64,000 bases of DNA from contig CALYBL010000014.1 of assembly GCA_944412495.1 (NCBI GenBank), positions 1 through 64,000 of the forward strand, in the 5' to 3' direction. How positions within the stretch are numbered: position 1 is the stretch's first letter; every line of letters starts with the position of its first letter. The notes beneath the pieces are model-generated. The model searched no databases. It was not told where the DNA came from and was given only the letters and a program-made list of their open reading frames with translations. Both the position numbers and the translations under genes were made by a program. This DNA comes from an uncultured Clostridia bacterium (lineage in GTDB: Bacteria > Bacillota > Clostridia > Oscillospirales > Acutalibacteraceae). Shown one piece after another: positions 52,703 to 62,008 of the stretch.

Positions 52703-55324
52703 CTATTTGCTGAGGGTTGTGCCGGGATAATAGTGACTGAGTATCTGCTCATACGACCAGCCGGACGCCGCATAAAGGTTTGCGCCCTCCTGACTCATGC
52801 CGACTCCGTGACCGTAGCCCTTCACCACAAAGGTAAACGAGTCGGATGCCGCGTCATAGCTAACCGTAAAGGCGTGCGAGCGCAGCACATTCGACGCTCC
52901 AACTCTCGAGGAGGTCAAAACATTGGTTCTGAGGTGATAGCCGGTATCGGACGCAAGCCCACCGAAATTCACCGTTTTTACATACAAACCGGTCGCGTCG
53001 TAGGTGGGCTGGATCCACAGAGATTTATCGGCAACAGTATTGAGGTCGACGCCGTACTGTTTCATAACGCAGTCCGCTATTGTTGCGGCAGAGTAGGTGC
53101 GCGTGGTCTGGAACTGGCTGCACTGAGAATCCACACTGCTGTCGACGCTGACAAGATAAGGCATATCGCCGCCCCAAACGTCGGCGCTGCGCGTGGTTTT
53201 TCCGGCGGACATTGCAAAATACAGCGAATTGCAAATCTGGCCATTATAGGTGAGCACCTGTCCTGCAACGGCCTGCGCCGCCTGAGTGGCACGCGCGCCG
53301 GCTGTTTTCATCGGAGCCGAAGCATCAGAGGAGTCTCCGGCGGCGCCGTTATAGTAAAGATATGTATATGTCGCGACGGCCTGTGCCTTCAGCGCTTCAA
53401 GATTAAAGGAGGAGCCCATTTCCGCCTCTATCACCTGAGCGACAATGTCCACGGCGCTGCCCTGTACAACGCTGCCGGTGAACTGATTTGTCACCGTGAA
53501 CTGGATGTCGGCGCTCGGCTCGGGATCATCGCTTATATCCGGCGGCACCGACGGCGGCGCCGTTTCGCTTGACGGTGCCGTAGAAGGCTCCTGCTGTGCT
53601 GATGAGGAAGGCGCAGACGAAGACGGCAGTACCGATGCTGAAGCTCTTGATGAAGAGGCAGCGCGGCTGCTCGAGGCGAGAGCGCTTGATGACTGCGGCA
53701 GCAGTGAGGACAGCAGTCCGCTTTCAAGCATTGACTCAGCCGACGACTGAGATATTGAGCTTGAGCTGTCCTCCTGCGCCTGCGCGGCCGCCTGTATAAT
53801 GAACGGGTTGTTGGCAGCCGCTGTGTGCTGCGGCTGCAGGGCAGCTTCGTTTATTACAGCAGAGGAAACGTCGTACCCGCTGCCTGTGCCTATATCTACA
53901 CGCTTGGCGACAACGGCTATGCAGGTGCCGTTTTCCGCACTGTACTGAGTCGTCAGCGTAAGTATCTCATCCGTGGGCAGCACCTCTACCGGAGTTGTGA
54001 GGAAGGAGCGCCCGCGCAGCTCCGTTATATATGCCTCAAACGCCTCATCGCCGGAAAATTCCGTTTGCCGAAAGTTAAAGTCGGAGCCTGTTTCGTCCGC
54101 AATGACAGCGGCGAATACGACCCATTCCTTGTCCTCAAAAATCGTGTCCATGGATACGGTGTAATGGCTTTTATAAAAATCAATATCGGTGTATTTTGTC
54201 AAATCGCCCAGCATGCGCGAGTCGCCTAAATTGTTTCCCTGTATAATGGTGTTCCTGTTCGAAGCGCCCTGCGCAGAATCATATTCCTTCGACATATACA
54301 ATGAGCCGTACTTATTGTAGGTGCCGTCGAACAGGTGATTTTCATAAAAATCAGCTTCCACCCCATCAAGCTGTGCAACGGGATAATCTATGCCTGTTCC
54401 CTCAATCTTGAGCCAGCCCGCAACGTTTTGGTTTACGGTATACAGCTCACCGAACTTGTCTTGTATTTCCTGCGGCGCCTCCGTACTGCTCTGGCCGTAA
54501 TCCTCACGCAGACGTGCATAGGCGGAGTCGGCCGCGTATGCGGCGAGGAATTTGTCATAAACAAGGAAAAATGCCGCGCCCAGCACTGCAGCTATGAGTA
54601 TAAACACGGCAATGCCGACGCCTATCCTGCGTCCCGTTCGCCTGCGCGGCGCCGTCAGCAGGGAAATATCGTCGTCCGTATATTCCGCATCGTCTTCGTC
54701 CGGCTCGTCGTAATCAAGCTCCTCGTCCTCATCAAGGAGAGGGCCTGCAGGCAAATCCCCGTCCTGTGTCTGCACGGCACTGCCACCCAAAGAAGCAGAC
54801 GGCACCCGCTCGCCGCTCCTCTCGGACAGTGCGCTTATCGGGATAAACTCCTCAAAGCTTTCGTGCGTCTCCGTTTCGGGGGATATGCCGTACTTTTCGC
54901 TTAAAAACGGGAAAATGTACGTATCAAATACGCCGGCAATGTCCCCCTGAGGAATGGGGAGGAAAATTATGCTCTGCTGTCCGCTTTCGGACACACAGCC
55001 ATGATATATGTAATCGTCGCCCACAAATGTCTTTGCACCCGCCGGTATTACGGCCGGCCTGTCCTCGCCGTCGGCGTCAAAAACATTTGTCAGCGTGCGT
55101 GTGTCAAGCCCTATTGCCCGCGAAACGTCGCTTACCGCGGTATCGCTGTCGGCTGAGAAGCATATGAAAATAATCTCGCTCGACCTGACCGCCGCCGCAA
55201 GCGAAAGTATCATTTCTTTCCGGCTGTGAGTCTCGTGAGAGCCTGCGGCATACTGTGATATGCGCCGCAGCTGACGGGAAACAGCCGTGTCCGTCATACC
55301 CGTGTATATTACTTCATACCTCAT
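52703..55324 (-). CDS. Degenerate CinA-like head - TM - inactive class B sortase - SpoIID fusion protein
   Basis: An 873-residue protein. ATG at 55324 after GAGGAGCGGAAAA. (i) Residues 1-145 resemble the MoCF part of the CinA protein at 55917 with a shortened, altered core (AVIPAGAKTFVGDDYIYHGC; IIFLPIPQGDIAGVFDTYIF). (ii) Acidic segment 198-219, basic RRRTGRR, membrane helix about 234-255. (iii) Class B sortase fold about 290-480, but at the three catalytic positions His is N364 (QGNN), Cys is Q460 (LTLTTQ) and Arg is C468. (iv) Ser/Ala/Pro linker about 515-600. (v) SpoIID domain about 610-870, with E635 in QVIEAEMG, LEALKAQAVATYTYLYY and GYGHGVGMSQEGA intact; SpoIID cuts denuded glycan strands. 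The C-terminal half faces outward. Confidence 0.85.
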   Translation of the reverse strand: MRYEVIYTGMTDTAVSRQLRRISQYAAGSHETHSRKEMILSLAAAVRSSEIIFICFSADSDTAVSDVSRAIGLDTRTLTNVFDADGEDRPAVIPAGAKTFVGDDYIYHGCVSESGQQSIIFLPIPQGDIAGVFDTYIFPFLSEKYGISPETETHESFEEFIPISALSERSGERVPSASLGGSAVQTQDGDLPAGPLLDEDEELDYDEPDEDDAEYTDDDISLLTAPRRRTGRRIGVGIAVFILIAAVLGAAFFLVYDKFLAAYAADSAYARLREDYGQSSTEAPQEIQDKFGELYTVNQNVAGWLKIEGTGIDYPVAQLDGVEADFYENHLFDGTYNKYGSLYMSKEYDSAQGASNRNTIIQGNNLGDSRMLGDLTKYTDIDFYKSHYTVSMDTIFEDKEWVVFAAVIADETGSDFNFRQTEFSGDEAFEAYITELRGRSFLTTPVEVLPTDEILTLTTQYSAENGTCIAVVAKRVDIGTGSGYDVSSAVINEAALQPQHTAAANNPFIIQAAAQAQEDSSSSISQSSAESMLESGLLSSLLPQSSSALASSSRAASSSRASASVLPSSSAPSSSAQQEPSTAPSSETAPPSVPPDISDDPEPSADIQFTVTNQFTGSVVQGSAVDIVAQVIEAEMGSSFNLEALKAQAVATYTYLYYNGAAGDSSDASAPMKTAGARATQAAQAVAGQVLTYNGQICNSLYFAMSAGKTTRSADVWGGDMPYLVSVDSSVDSQCSQFQTTRTYSAATIADCVMKQYGVDLNTVADKSLWIQPTYDATGLYVKTVNFGGLASDTGYHLRTNVLTSSRVGASNVLRSHAFTVSYDAASDSFTFVVKGYGHGVGMSQEGANLYAASGWSYEQILSHYYPGTTLSK

Positions 55325-55916
55325 TTTTCCGCTCCTCTGATTTACATGCCCCAAATATTTTTATAAGCCCCCATCAGCCCGCCGTCATCTGACGGCAGGC
55401 AAACACCCGCGCAAAAACACAGAAAAATCCGACACGCATATGTATTCCGCCGGCCGTGACCCTTCAAGCAGGTCAAATAGCATCAGTGCGGCGCCTTTAA
55501 CGAGATTTGTAATAACAAGCTGTACCCGCATGCCGAATATATTTTGTCCGGCGATACAAGAACTTTCACCTTGAGCATTACAGCCGTGCCCTTGCAAGCC
55601 TCCGCAATTTATGCCGGCAGTGCGTGCCGTTTTTCCTGCTGACTGACAGAGCCGTACATGCCAAAGGGGCAGCGGCATCATCTCCAAAGGCTAAATGCTA
55701 TACGACTCGCCGCATGTGTGCCGATATTAAGCCTGTATGGCGTCCGGAAGCAAAGCGACGCGGGGAGTGCTTTTGCATTTTGCGGCCTCTCATACTTAAA
55801 ACGCACAGTAATATCTGTTTTAATGCAAAAAGTGTAGGATTGCAGCGCTGTGTCAAAAACACAGGTCAGAATTTAAGCAGGTTGTCGTGAATATATGTAC
55901 AAGCTTCGCCGTCGCT
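55325..55916. other. Gap between the two sortase fusion genes
   Basis: 592 bp without a recognised gene. No clear promoter or terminator stem seen except a modest inverted repeat CCGTCATCTGACGG at 55382-55395. GC-rich in the middle. Confidence 0.4.
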
Positions 55917-58670
55917 CTATGCCGCACTTGAGGTCTCTGTCTCATGTGAGGTCGAGCCCTCCTCGGAGGAGACCTCTGACGAGCCTCCATCCGAAGCAGT
56001 TGACCCGGAAGAAGTGTCCGGCGGCGTTTCTGACGACGCCGGCACCTCGCTTGACGGGGTCTGGCTGGAGCTGGGCGGCGAGGATGACGGGGTGCTTGAT
56101 GAAGCCGGAGGCGTGCTGCTCACCGATGGCTGGCTGCTGGTCGTACCGCCTCCGGAAGACGTGCTTGTACTGGATGGCCTTGACGAACTGCTTGGTCTCG
56201 ACGAGGCAGCCGGCCGTGAAGAACTGCTCGGCCGGGATGAGGAGCTCGGCGGTGGTGAGCTCGAAACAGGCGCCTGGCTCGGCACATCAGTGATAACCGA
56301 CGTCACCGGCTCGGAAGGAACGGCGTTCGGGTCGGGCGATGCTATAACCTGATTCGGGTCATAATTTGACGGGATATTTGTGGCATAGGCTTCGTCGTTG
56401 AATACCGGCTTTGTCGTGCCGTAGCGTCTTGGATATTTGTCGTACATGGCCTGCGGAAGAAGCACATTCCTGTTGACACTTACAAGAGAGGTGTCTATTT
56501 CTGTGCTCTCGCCCGGGCGCACCTTGCGCGCGAATATAACAAGCCTGGCCTCATCGATGTCGTAAGCGCAGGTCGAAAGATTTATTATGTGGTCGTCAGC
56601 CTTTACATCCACCGGCGTATTTATAAATGAGCGCCGGCGCACCTGATTTATAAACTCTAAAAATTCTATATCGCTGCCAAAATCCTGCTGGCGATAGTTA
56701 AACGGCAAGGTGGTGTCGTGCTCCTCCTCGGTGTTGACGAAGATAACGGCGAAAATTTTGTACACCGCTTCTTCGTAAATGGTGTCGAAGGTGATAAGCG
56801 GGTAGAGATTATAATGCTCCACGCCGTATGTCGTGGCGCTGGTCGGCTTTACGTCGGTTCTGTAACGGTTGAGCTGCCCGAACATCTGTCCGTCATGGCG
56901 GTTGTGTCCGTATATAGTTATATTCTGGCTCTGATACTCCGGAGTGATAACATTGTTGCAGTCGACAAAAAGCTCGCCCTCCGCCAGCTGCGCCCCGTTA
57001 TATTTATGATCGAGATAATAGTCGTTGTTGTTTGTCTTCATAACGACGTTATCCGTTTTTATTCCGTTGATAGTCATCCAGCCGATAGCATCGTTGTTCA
57101 GGTCATACAGCTTTTGATACTTTGCAAGGATATCGCTGCCCTCGGTTTTTTGCCCTGAGGGCAGGCCGGAAACAATAATATTCCTCGTGCTGCTTGTTAT
57201 GTCCTCAGATCTGCGCCTGTCGCCGAAATAATCGACAAAAAAGCAGATGCAGAAGATAAGCACGCCGACCGACAGCAGAAACACCAGCTTTCTGACGACC
57301 TCAAGCGGCGGGTCACCCTTCCACGGGATAATGCCCTTTATAAAACTATTTTTTTTTTCCGCTTTATACCCGCTTACCGCGGCATCAAGCTCCTCGGTTA
57401 TATCATCGCTGCCCTCTCCCGGCAGCCTGCCGTTAAACAGCATATAAAGCCTTATCAGGTTGAGCGCAGTCGACGATGCAAGATGTCTTATATAATCGCG
57501 CTCGTCGGAGCCGTGACCGAAAATGTTCCTCTTAACCCAAGTGTGCTCGCCGTTGCTTATGGCAATGTACACAAGACCCACCGGCTTTTCATCGGTGCCG
57601 CCGTCGGGGCCGGCTATGCCGGTTATGCCTATGCCTATGTCCGAGCCGCTTTTTTCCTTTACACGCTGGGCCATTTCCCTTGCGACCTCGGGACTCACGG
57701 CGCCGTGTGCCTCTATTAAGTCAGCGGGCACGCCCAAAAGCTCGGTTTTCATCTCGTTAGAGTAGGTAGTGACGCCCATGCTGAACACCTGCGAGGAGGA
57801 AGGGACGTCGGTTATGCGCTTGGAAAGCAGTCCGGCCGTGCACGACTCCGCCGTGGCGACGGTGAGCTTTTTCTCCTTAAGGCCGTTTACTACTGCCGAC
57901 TCCAGCGTTTCATCGTCATAGCCGTATATATATCCGCCGGCACGCTTTCTCAGCTCATCGAGCTTCGGCTCGCAGAGCGACCTTGCCTTTTTTTCGTCCT
58001 TTGCCTTGGCCGTCACCCTGATATGCACCTCGCCGGTTTTAGCGTAGGGGGCCACGGTCGGATTCTCGCCGTCAAACATGTCCTCAATTTTTTCAGCCAG
58101 CTGCGATTCGCCGATGCCTATAAACTTGACGGTGCGGGAGAAAATAACTCCATCGGAGAATTTTGAAAGGAATTTGGGTGCATACTTGTCAAACATGGGC
58201 CGCATTTCCGACGGGGGTCCGGGCAGAAGCATTATTATCTGCTCTCCGGCCTTAAGTACGATGCCGGGCGCAGTGCCGTGGTCATTTTCCATTATCTCGG
58301 CGCCCTGCGGAATCATCGCCTGCTTGCGGTTGTTCTCCGTCATCTGGCGTCCCGTGCGCGCAAAATAATCCTCTATTTTCCTGAGCGTAGGCTCGTGCAG
58401 CACCAGATCGATGTTAAGCGCCCTGCATACCGTTTCTTTTGTTATATCATCGTCTGTCGGACCAAGGCCGCCGGTTATTATTATAACCTGGCTCCTCTCC
58501 ACCGCCAGCGAAAGCAGCTTGATAAGGCGCTGGGCGTTGTCACCGACCGACGACTGGTAATATACGCTTATGCCGAGGTCGGCCAGCCTTTTTGATAAAA
58601 AGGTGGTGTTGGTATTCTCAATATTCCCGAGCAGCAGCTCGGTGCCTACCGAAATAATTTCTGCGTTCAT
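55917..58670 (-). CDS. CinA - TM - class B sortase fusion protein
   Basis: A 917-residue protein. ATG at 58670 after GGGAGCCTTGC. (i) Residues 1-412 are a full-length CinA: MoCF domain with TGGLGPTDDD (66-75) and PGPPSEM (150-156), and C-terminal amidohydrolase with TAESCTAG (273-280) and GITGIAGPDGG (348-358); CinA hydrolyses nicotinamide mononucleotide and is tied to competence. (ii) Linker, then one membrane helix (461-480). (iii) Class B sortase (about 510-715) with all three catalytic residues: H589 in YGHN, C701 in NLSTC, R709 in EARL. (iv) Ser/Pro/Thr-rich tail (about 790-917). CinA is cytoplasmic and the sortase external, so one polypeptide spans both sides. The fusion is not known to me. 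Confidence 0.9.
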   Translation of the reverse strand: MNAEIISVGTELLLGNIENTNTTFLSKRLADLGISVYYQSSVGDNAQRLIKLLSLAVERSQVIIITGGLGPTDDDITKETVCRALNIDLVLHEPTLRKIEDYFARTGRQMTENNRKQAMIPQGAEIMENDHGTAPGIVLKAGEQIIMLLPGPPSEMRPMFDKYAPKFLSKFSDGVIFSRTVKFIGIGESQLAEKIEDMFDGENPTVAPYAKTGEVHIRVTAKAKDEKKARSLCEPKLDELRKRAGGYIYGYDDETLESAVVNGLKEKKLTVATAESCTAGLLSKRITDVPSSSQVFSMGVTTYSNEMKTELLGVPADLIEAHGAVSPEVAREMAQRVKEKSGSDIGIGITGIAGPDGGTDEKPVGLVYIAISNGEHTWVKRNIFGHGSDERDYIRHLASSTALNLIRLYMLFNGRLPGEGSDDITEELDAAVSGYKAEKKNSFIKGIIPWKGDPPLEVVRKLVFLLSVGVLIFCICFFVDYFGDRRRSEDITSSTRNIIVSGLPSGQKTEGSDILAKYQKLYDLNNDAIGWMTINGIKTDNVVMKTNNNDYYLDHKYNGAQLAEGELFVDCNNVITPEYQSQNITIYGHNRHDGQMFGQLNRYRTDVKPTSATTYGVEHYNLYPLITFDTIYEEAVYKIFAVIFVNTEEEHDTTLPFNYRQQDFGSDIEFLEFINQVRRRSFINTPVDVKADDHIINLSTCAYDIDEARLVIFARKVRPGESTEIDTSLVSVNRNVLLPQAMYDKYPRRYGTTKPVFNDEAYATNIPSNYDPNQVIASPDPNAVPSEPVTSVITDVPSQAPVSSSPPPSSSSRPSSSSRPAASSRPSSSSRPSSTSTSSGGGTTSSQPSVSSTPPASSSTPSSSPPSSSQTPSSEVPASSETPPDTSSGSTASDGGSSEVSSEEGSTSHETETSSAA

Positions 58671-59208
58671 GCAAGGCTCCCATCTCCGGCGTCTGAATAT
58701 GGTAAAGCCTCCCGCCTGCATCGCCGGAAATGGCGGGGCTTTGTCCGCCGGCAAAACTGCCGGATTTATGTCTGCGCAGACCTGCGCTTTTATAGCTTTA
58801 TTTTACATTCCGTACGGCCATGCTACATTCCGCACAGCGATGTGCTGAAATCTTGCCGCACGTCACAGCCGAGTCGATTGACTCACGGAGCATCGCGGCT
58901 TCTCCAGTGCGGCCGTGCCTTTTGTAAAGCGCCAGGTACGCGTATAAGGGCGGCTTCGTCAGCACTGCATACACACGGCGCCTTTAAGAAAGCGCTCCGC
59001 CGGCCGACGAGCGGAATTTCATTGCGTCCGACAGGCCAAATTTTCATTTTGCCGCGTCATAAACAGTCCATATCAATACGAATATCCCGCCGTTAGCTCT
59101 TCAAAATATTTTTTGCCTCTTAAGTCTTATTATACATAATCGACTGCCGCTAAATATCTAAAACCGTTGCGCCGCGCTTAAGACAATGAACATTATAAAT
59201 GCACCGGC
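58671..59208. other. Gap between CinA-sortase and thiI
   Basis: 538 bp with no recognised gene. 59100-59160 is AT-rich and could hold the promoter of the CinA-sortase gene, but I see no strong hexamer pair. Confidence 0.4.
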
Positions 59209-60375
59209 CTACTCGATAAGGCGTTCCTCTGCCGCCTGCGCCGCCTCGGCCACCAGCGACTCAACATCGAGACGCTGCTCCTGCGCCTCAAGCTCGTCAA
59301 GCTGTGGGCGCGTTTTAGGGTGCCGCGGAGTAAACACGGTGCAGCAGTCCTCAAACGGCTGTATCGACGTTTCAAAGGTGCCGATATGCCGTGCTATGGC
59401 AATTATTTCCTCCTTATCCATGCCGATAAGGGGGCGGAAGACGGTAAGGGCCGCTGCGTCGTCGGTGCAGCACAGTGCGCGGAGCGTCTGGCTTGCCACC
59501 TGACCGAGGCTTTCGCCCGTAATAAGCGCGAGAGAATGGTTATTTTGTGCTATAATCGACGCCGTGCGCATCATAAGCCGGCGCATGACAAGGGTGGAAA
59601 ACGGCTCGTCGACCTTGTCGCGTATTTCTTCCTGTATTTTCGTAAAGGGCACCACATAAACGGTTATGGGCCCGCTGTATTTGGCAACAATCTCGAGCAG
59701 CTGCATGACCTTTTTCTCGGCCCGCTTGCTGGTGTAGGGCGGAGAGGCGAAGTGCACTGCCGACAGCTTAAGGCCCCTGCGCGCCATCATCCATGCCGCA
59801 ACGGGACTGTCTATGCCGCCGGAGATAAGCACCGTGGCTCTTCCGGAGGTGCCGGTCGGCAGCCCGCCGGCGCCCTTTTGCTGACCGGCCCTGACATATG
59901 CCTCTCTTTCGCGTATTTCGACCGTGACGATAACGTCCGGGCGGTTTACGTCCACATTGAGGTGCGGAAAGGCGTCAAGCAGCCTTCCGCCGAGCTCGCG
60001 GCATATTTCGGGTGATTTTAAAGGGAATGTCTTGTCCGCCCGCTTCGCCTCGACCTTAAAGCTTTTTACAGGCAGCAGATATTTCTCCAAATATTCCGGC
60101 GCACCGGCGAAGATCGCGTCCATATCCTTGTCAAAAGCTGCGGCGCGGCTCACGGCCGACATGCCGAAGGTCTTCAGAGCCGCGTCAAACGCCGCGTCTA
60201 TGTCGGCGCCCTCACCGGGGCGTATGTATATCGTAGACTGTGAAATTGAGACGTCAAAGCCTCCAAAGCAAGAAAGGCGGCGGCGCAGATTTTTTAAAAG
60301 TATGCTTTCAAAATCCGTCCGATTAAGACCTTTAAGCGCCATTTCACCGCATTTTCCAAGTATTATTTCTCTCAT
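59209..60375 (-). CDS. thiI: tRNA 4-thiouridine synthase ThiI
   Basis: A 388-residue ThiI of the short type without the rhodanese domain. ATG at 60375, preceded by GGGGA; 60381 is an alternative. N-terminal ferredoxin-like and THUMP domain (about 60-160), PP-loop ATPase motif LISGGIDSPVAAWMM (about 178-192) and IDSPVAA pattern. It adenylates U8 of tRNA and inserts sulfur delivered by a desulfurase, here probably the neighbour at 60613. It also supplies sulfur for thiamin thiazole in some bacteria. It is 237 bp after the desulfurase, same strand. Confidence 0.94.
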   Translation of the reverse strand: MREIILGKCGEMALKGLNRTDFESILLKNLRRRLSCFGGFDVSISQSTIYIRPGEGADIDAAFDAALKTFGMSAVSRAAAFDKDMDAIFAGAPEYLEKYLLPVKSFKVEAKRADKTFPLKSPEICRELGGRLLDAFPHLNVDVNRPDVIVTVEIREREAYVRAGQQKGAGGLPTGTSGRATVLISGGIDSPVAAWMMARRGLKLSAVHFASPPYTSKRAEKKVMQLLEIVAKYSGPITVYVVPFTKIQEEIRDKVDEPFSTLVMRRLMMRTASIIAQNNHSLALITGESLGQVASQTLRALCCTDDAAALTVFRPLIGMDKEEIIAIARHIGTFETSIQPFEDCCTVFTPRHPKTRPQLDELEAQEQRLDVESLVAEAAQAAEERLIE

Positions 60376-60612
60376 ACACATCCCCAAAAAGCAATAATCT
60401 AAGGCATTGCCGGACTTTCGGCGCAAAACGTAATTTTATTATGGCCGGCCCGGATAAGTTATGAGCCGATTTTAGGCCCGTTGAGCAAAAATTCAGTAAA
60501 AAGCTTGATTCTTCCAAATATATTATAGCTCAAACACAAGCGTCAATTATTATATATTTTGTTAATTTTTTGCTTCTAAATATTGTATATGTGCCGCTCG
60601 CGAGAAAAAAGG

Positions 60613-61746
60613 TCAGCGGCAAAGCTCCCTGAGAGCGCCTGTTAACGCATCGATATCCTCCGCGGTGCTGAGCCTCGACAGGCTTATTCTTAAAGAGGAG
60701 TCTATAAGCTCAAGGGGGAGTCCCTGCGCCTCAAGCACATGGCTGAGCCTGCCCTTCGAGCAGGCGCTGCCGCTGGATACGTATATCTCTCTTGTCTCAA
60801 GCCGGTGCAGCAGTGTTTCGGCTTTGTGTCCCGGCAGGCTTATATTTATAATATACGGCAGCGCGTCGCCGGGCGAGTTGACAACGACCTTCCCGCTAAG
60901 GGAAGCTATGCCGCTTATAAGCCGGTCCTTGAGCGCCGCCGCAGCCTCGAGGTTTTCGGATATGCTTCCTATATCCCCTGCTGCTGCGCCAAAGCCGGCA
61001 ATGGCCGGCACGTTTTCCGTTCCGGGGCGCACTCCCTTTTCCTGACCGCCGCCGTACATAAGCGGAGCAATCCTTACGCCTTTTTTTATATACAGCGCGC
61101 CCGCGCCTTTGGGGCCGTGTATCTTGTGAGAGGATATGCTCATCAAATCTATGTCCTCCGCCGCGGCGTTTATGCGGACCTTGCCGAACGCCTGGACGGC
61201 GTCGCAGTGTACCAGCGGCCGCTTTGCCATGTCAAACCGCGCCGCGGCTGCCTTTGCGGCGGACACGGCCGCGCTTACCGGCTGTATCACACCCGTCTCG
61301 TTGTTTATGTACATCAGGCTTATCAGTATCGTGTCGCCGTTTACAGCGTCATATATATCCTTTTCGCGGACTCTCCCTGAGTTGTCGGGCGTGAGCCATA
61401 TAACCTCGTATCCGCGTCCCTCAAGCGCCTTAAAGGCATTGAGCACCGACGGATGCTCAATGGCGGAGGCAATAAGGCGCCTGCCGTATCTTTTCCGCGC
61501 CTCCACGGCGCCGAAAATCGCCGTGTTGTTGGCCTCCGTTCCGCCGGAGGTAAAGGCTATGCAGCCGGCCTCGCAGCCAAGCAGACTCGCTATTGCCGCC
61601 CTTGCATCGTCAAGATAGCCTTCGGCAGTCACACCCAGCATATGCAGCGAGGAGGGGTTGCCGAAATCCTCACGCAGCGCCTTTTCCGCTGCCTCCAGCG
61701 CGCGTCGGCAGACCGGCGTGGTGGAGCTGTTGTCAAGATAAACCAA
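60613..61746 (-). CDS. Cysteine desulfurase (NifS/IscS-like)
   Basis: A 377-residue PLP-dependent desulfurase. TTG start after AGGAGG (8 nt). Features: YLDNSSTTP, FTSGGTEANNTAIFG, HCDAVQAFGK, PLP lysine in SSHKIHGPKG, and the persulfide Cys in VSSGSACSKGR. It makes a sulfane sulfur on cysteine. The order desulfurase-thiI is common in Firmicutes that lack a rhodanese domain on ThiI (NifZ-type partner), so this is likely the dedicated sulfur donor for tRNA thiolation. No iscU or suf genes are near. Confidence 0.94.
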   Translation of the reverse strand: MVYLDNSSTTPVCRRALEAAEKALREDFGNPSSLHMLGVTAEGYLDDARAAIASLLGCEAGCIAFTSGGTEANNTAIFGAVEARKRYGRRLIASAIEHPSVLNAFKALEGRGYEVIWLTPDNSGRVREKDIYDAVNGDTILISLMYINNETGVIQPVSAAVSAAKAAAARFDMAKRPLVHCDAVQAFGKVRINAAAEDIDLMSISSHKIHGPKGAGALYIKKGVRIAPLMYGGGQEKGVRPGTENVPAIAGFGAAAGDIGSISENLEAAAALKDRLISGIASLSGKVVVNSPGDALPYIINISLPGHKAETLLHRLETREIYVSSGSACSKGRLSHVLEAQGLPLELIDSSLRISLSRLSTAEDIDALTGALRELCR

Positions 61747-62008
61747 TATGCCTGCCTCCTAAATCAGCTTTACATAAAACCATACAGTTAAATTATACAA
61801 TAAAAACGCGCCTGCTTCAACACAAATATTTGCATTAAAAGAATATTTTATGCCTCTGAAGAAAAAATATATAAAAGAAAAAAATCAGCCCGACGCGGCG
61901 AAAGGGAAAAACTGAAAACATAAAATCAAGGCTGTGCGTGGCCAAATGCAGGGCCTGACGGCCGAGCCGCACGGCGGGCAGTGGTTTAATGAGAAGAGGT
62001 TGAAGTGC

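Noticed and set aside
53496..53750. Acidic Asp/Glu/Ala-rich plus-strand frame, and a similar one at 56014-56352
   Set aside because: Both are antisense to the Ser/Pro-rich parts of the sortase fusion genes; the low-complexity codons keep the opposite frame open.
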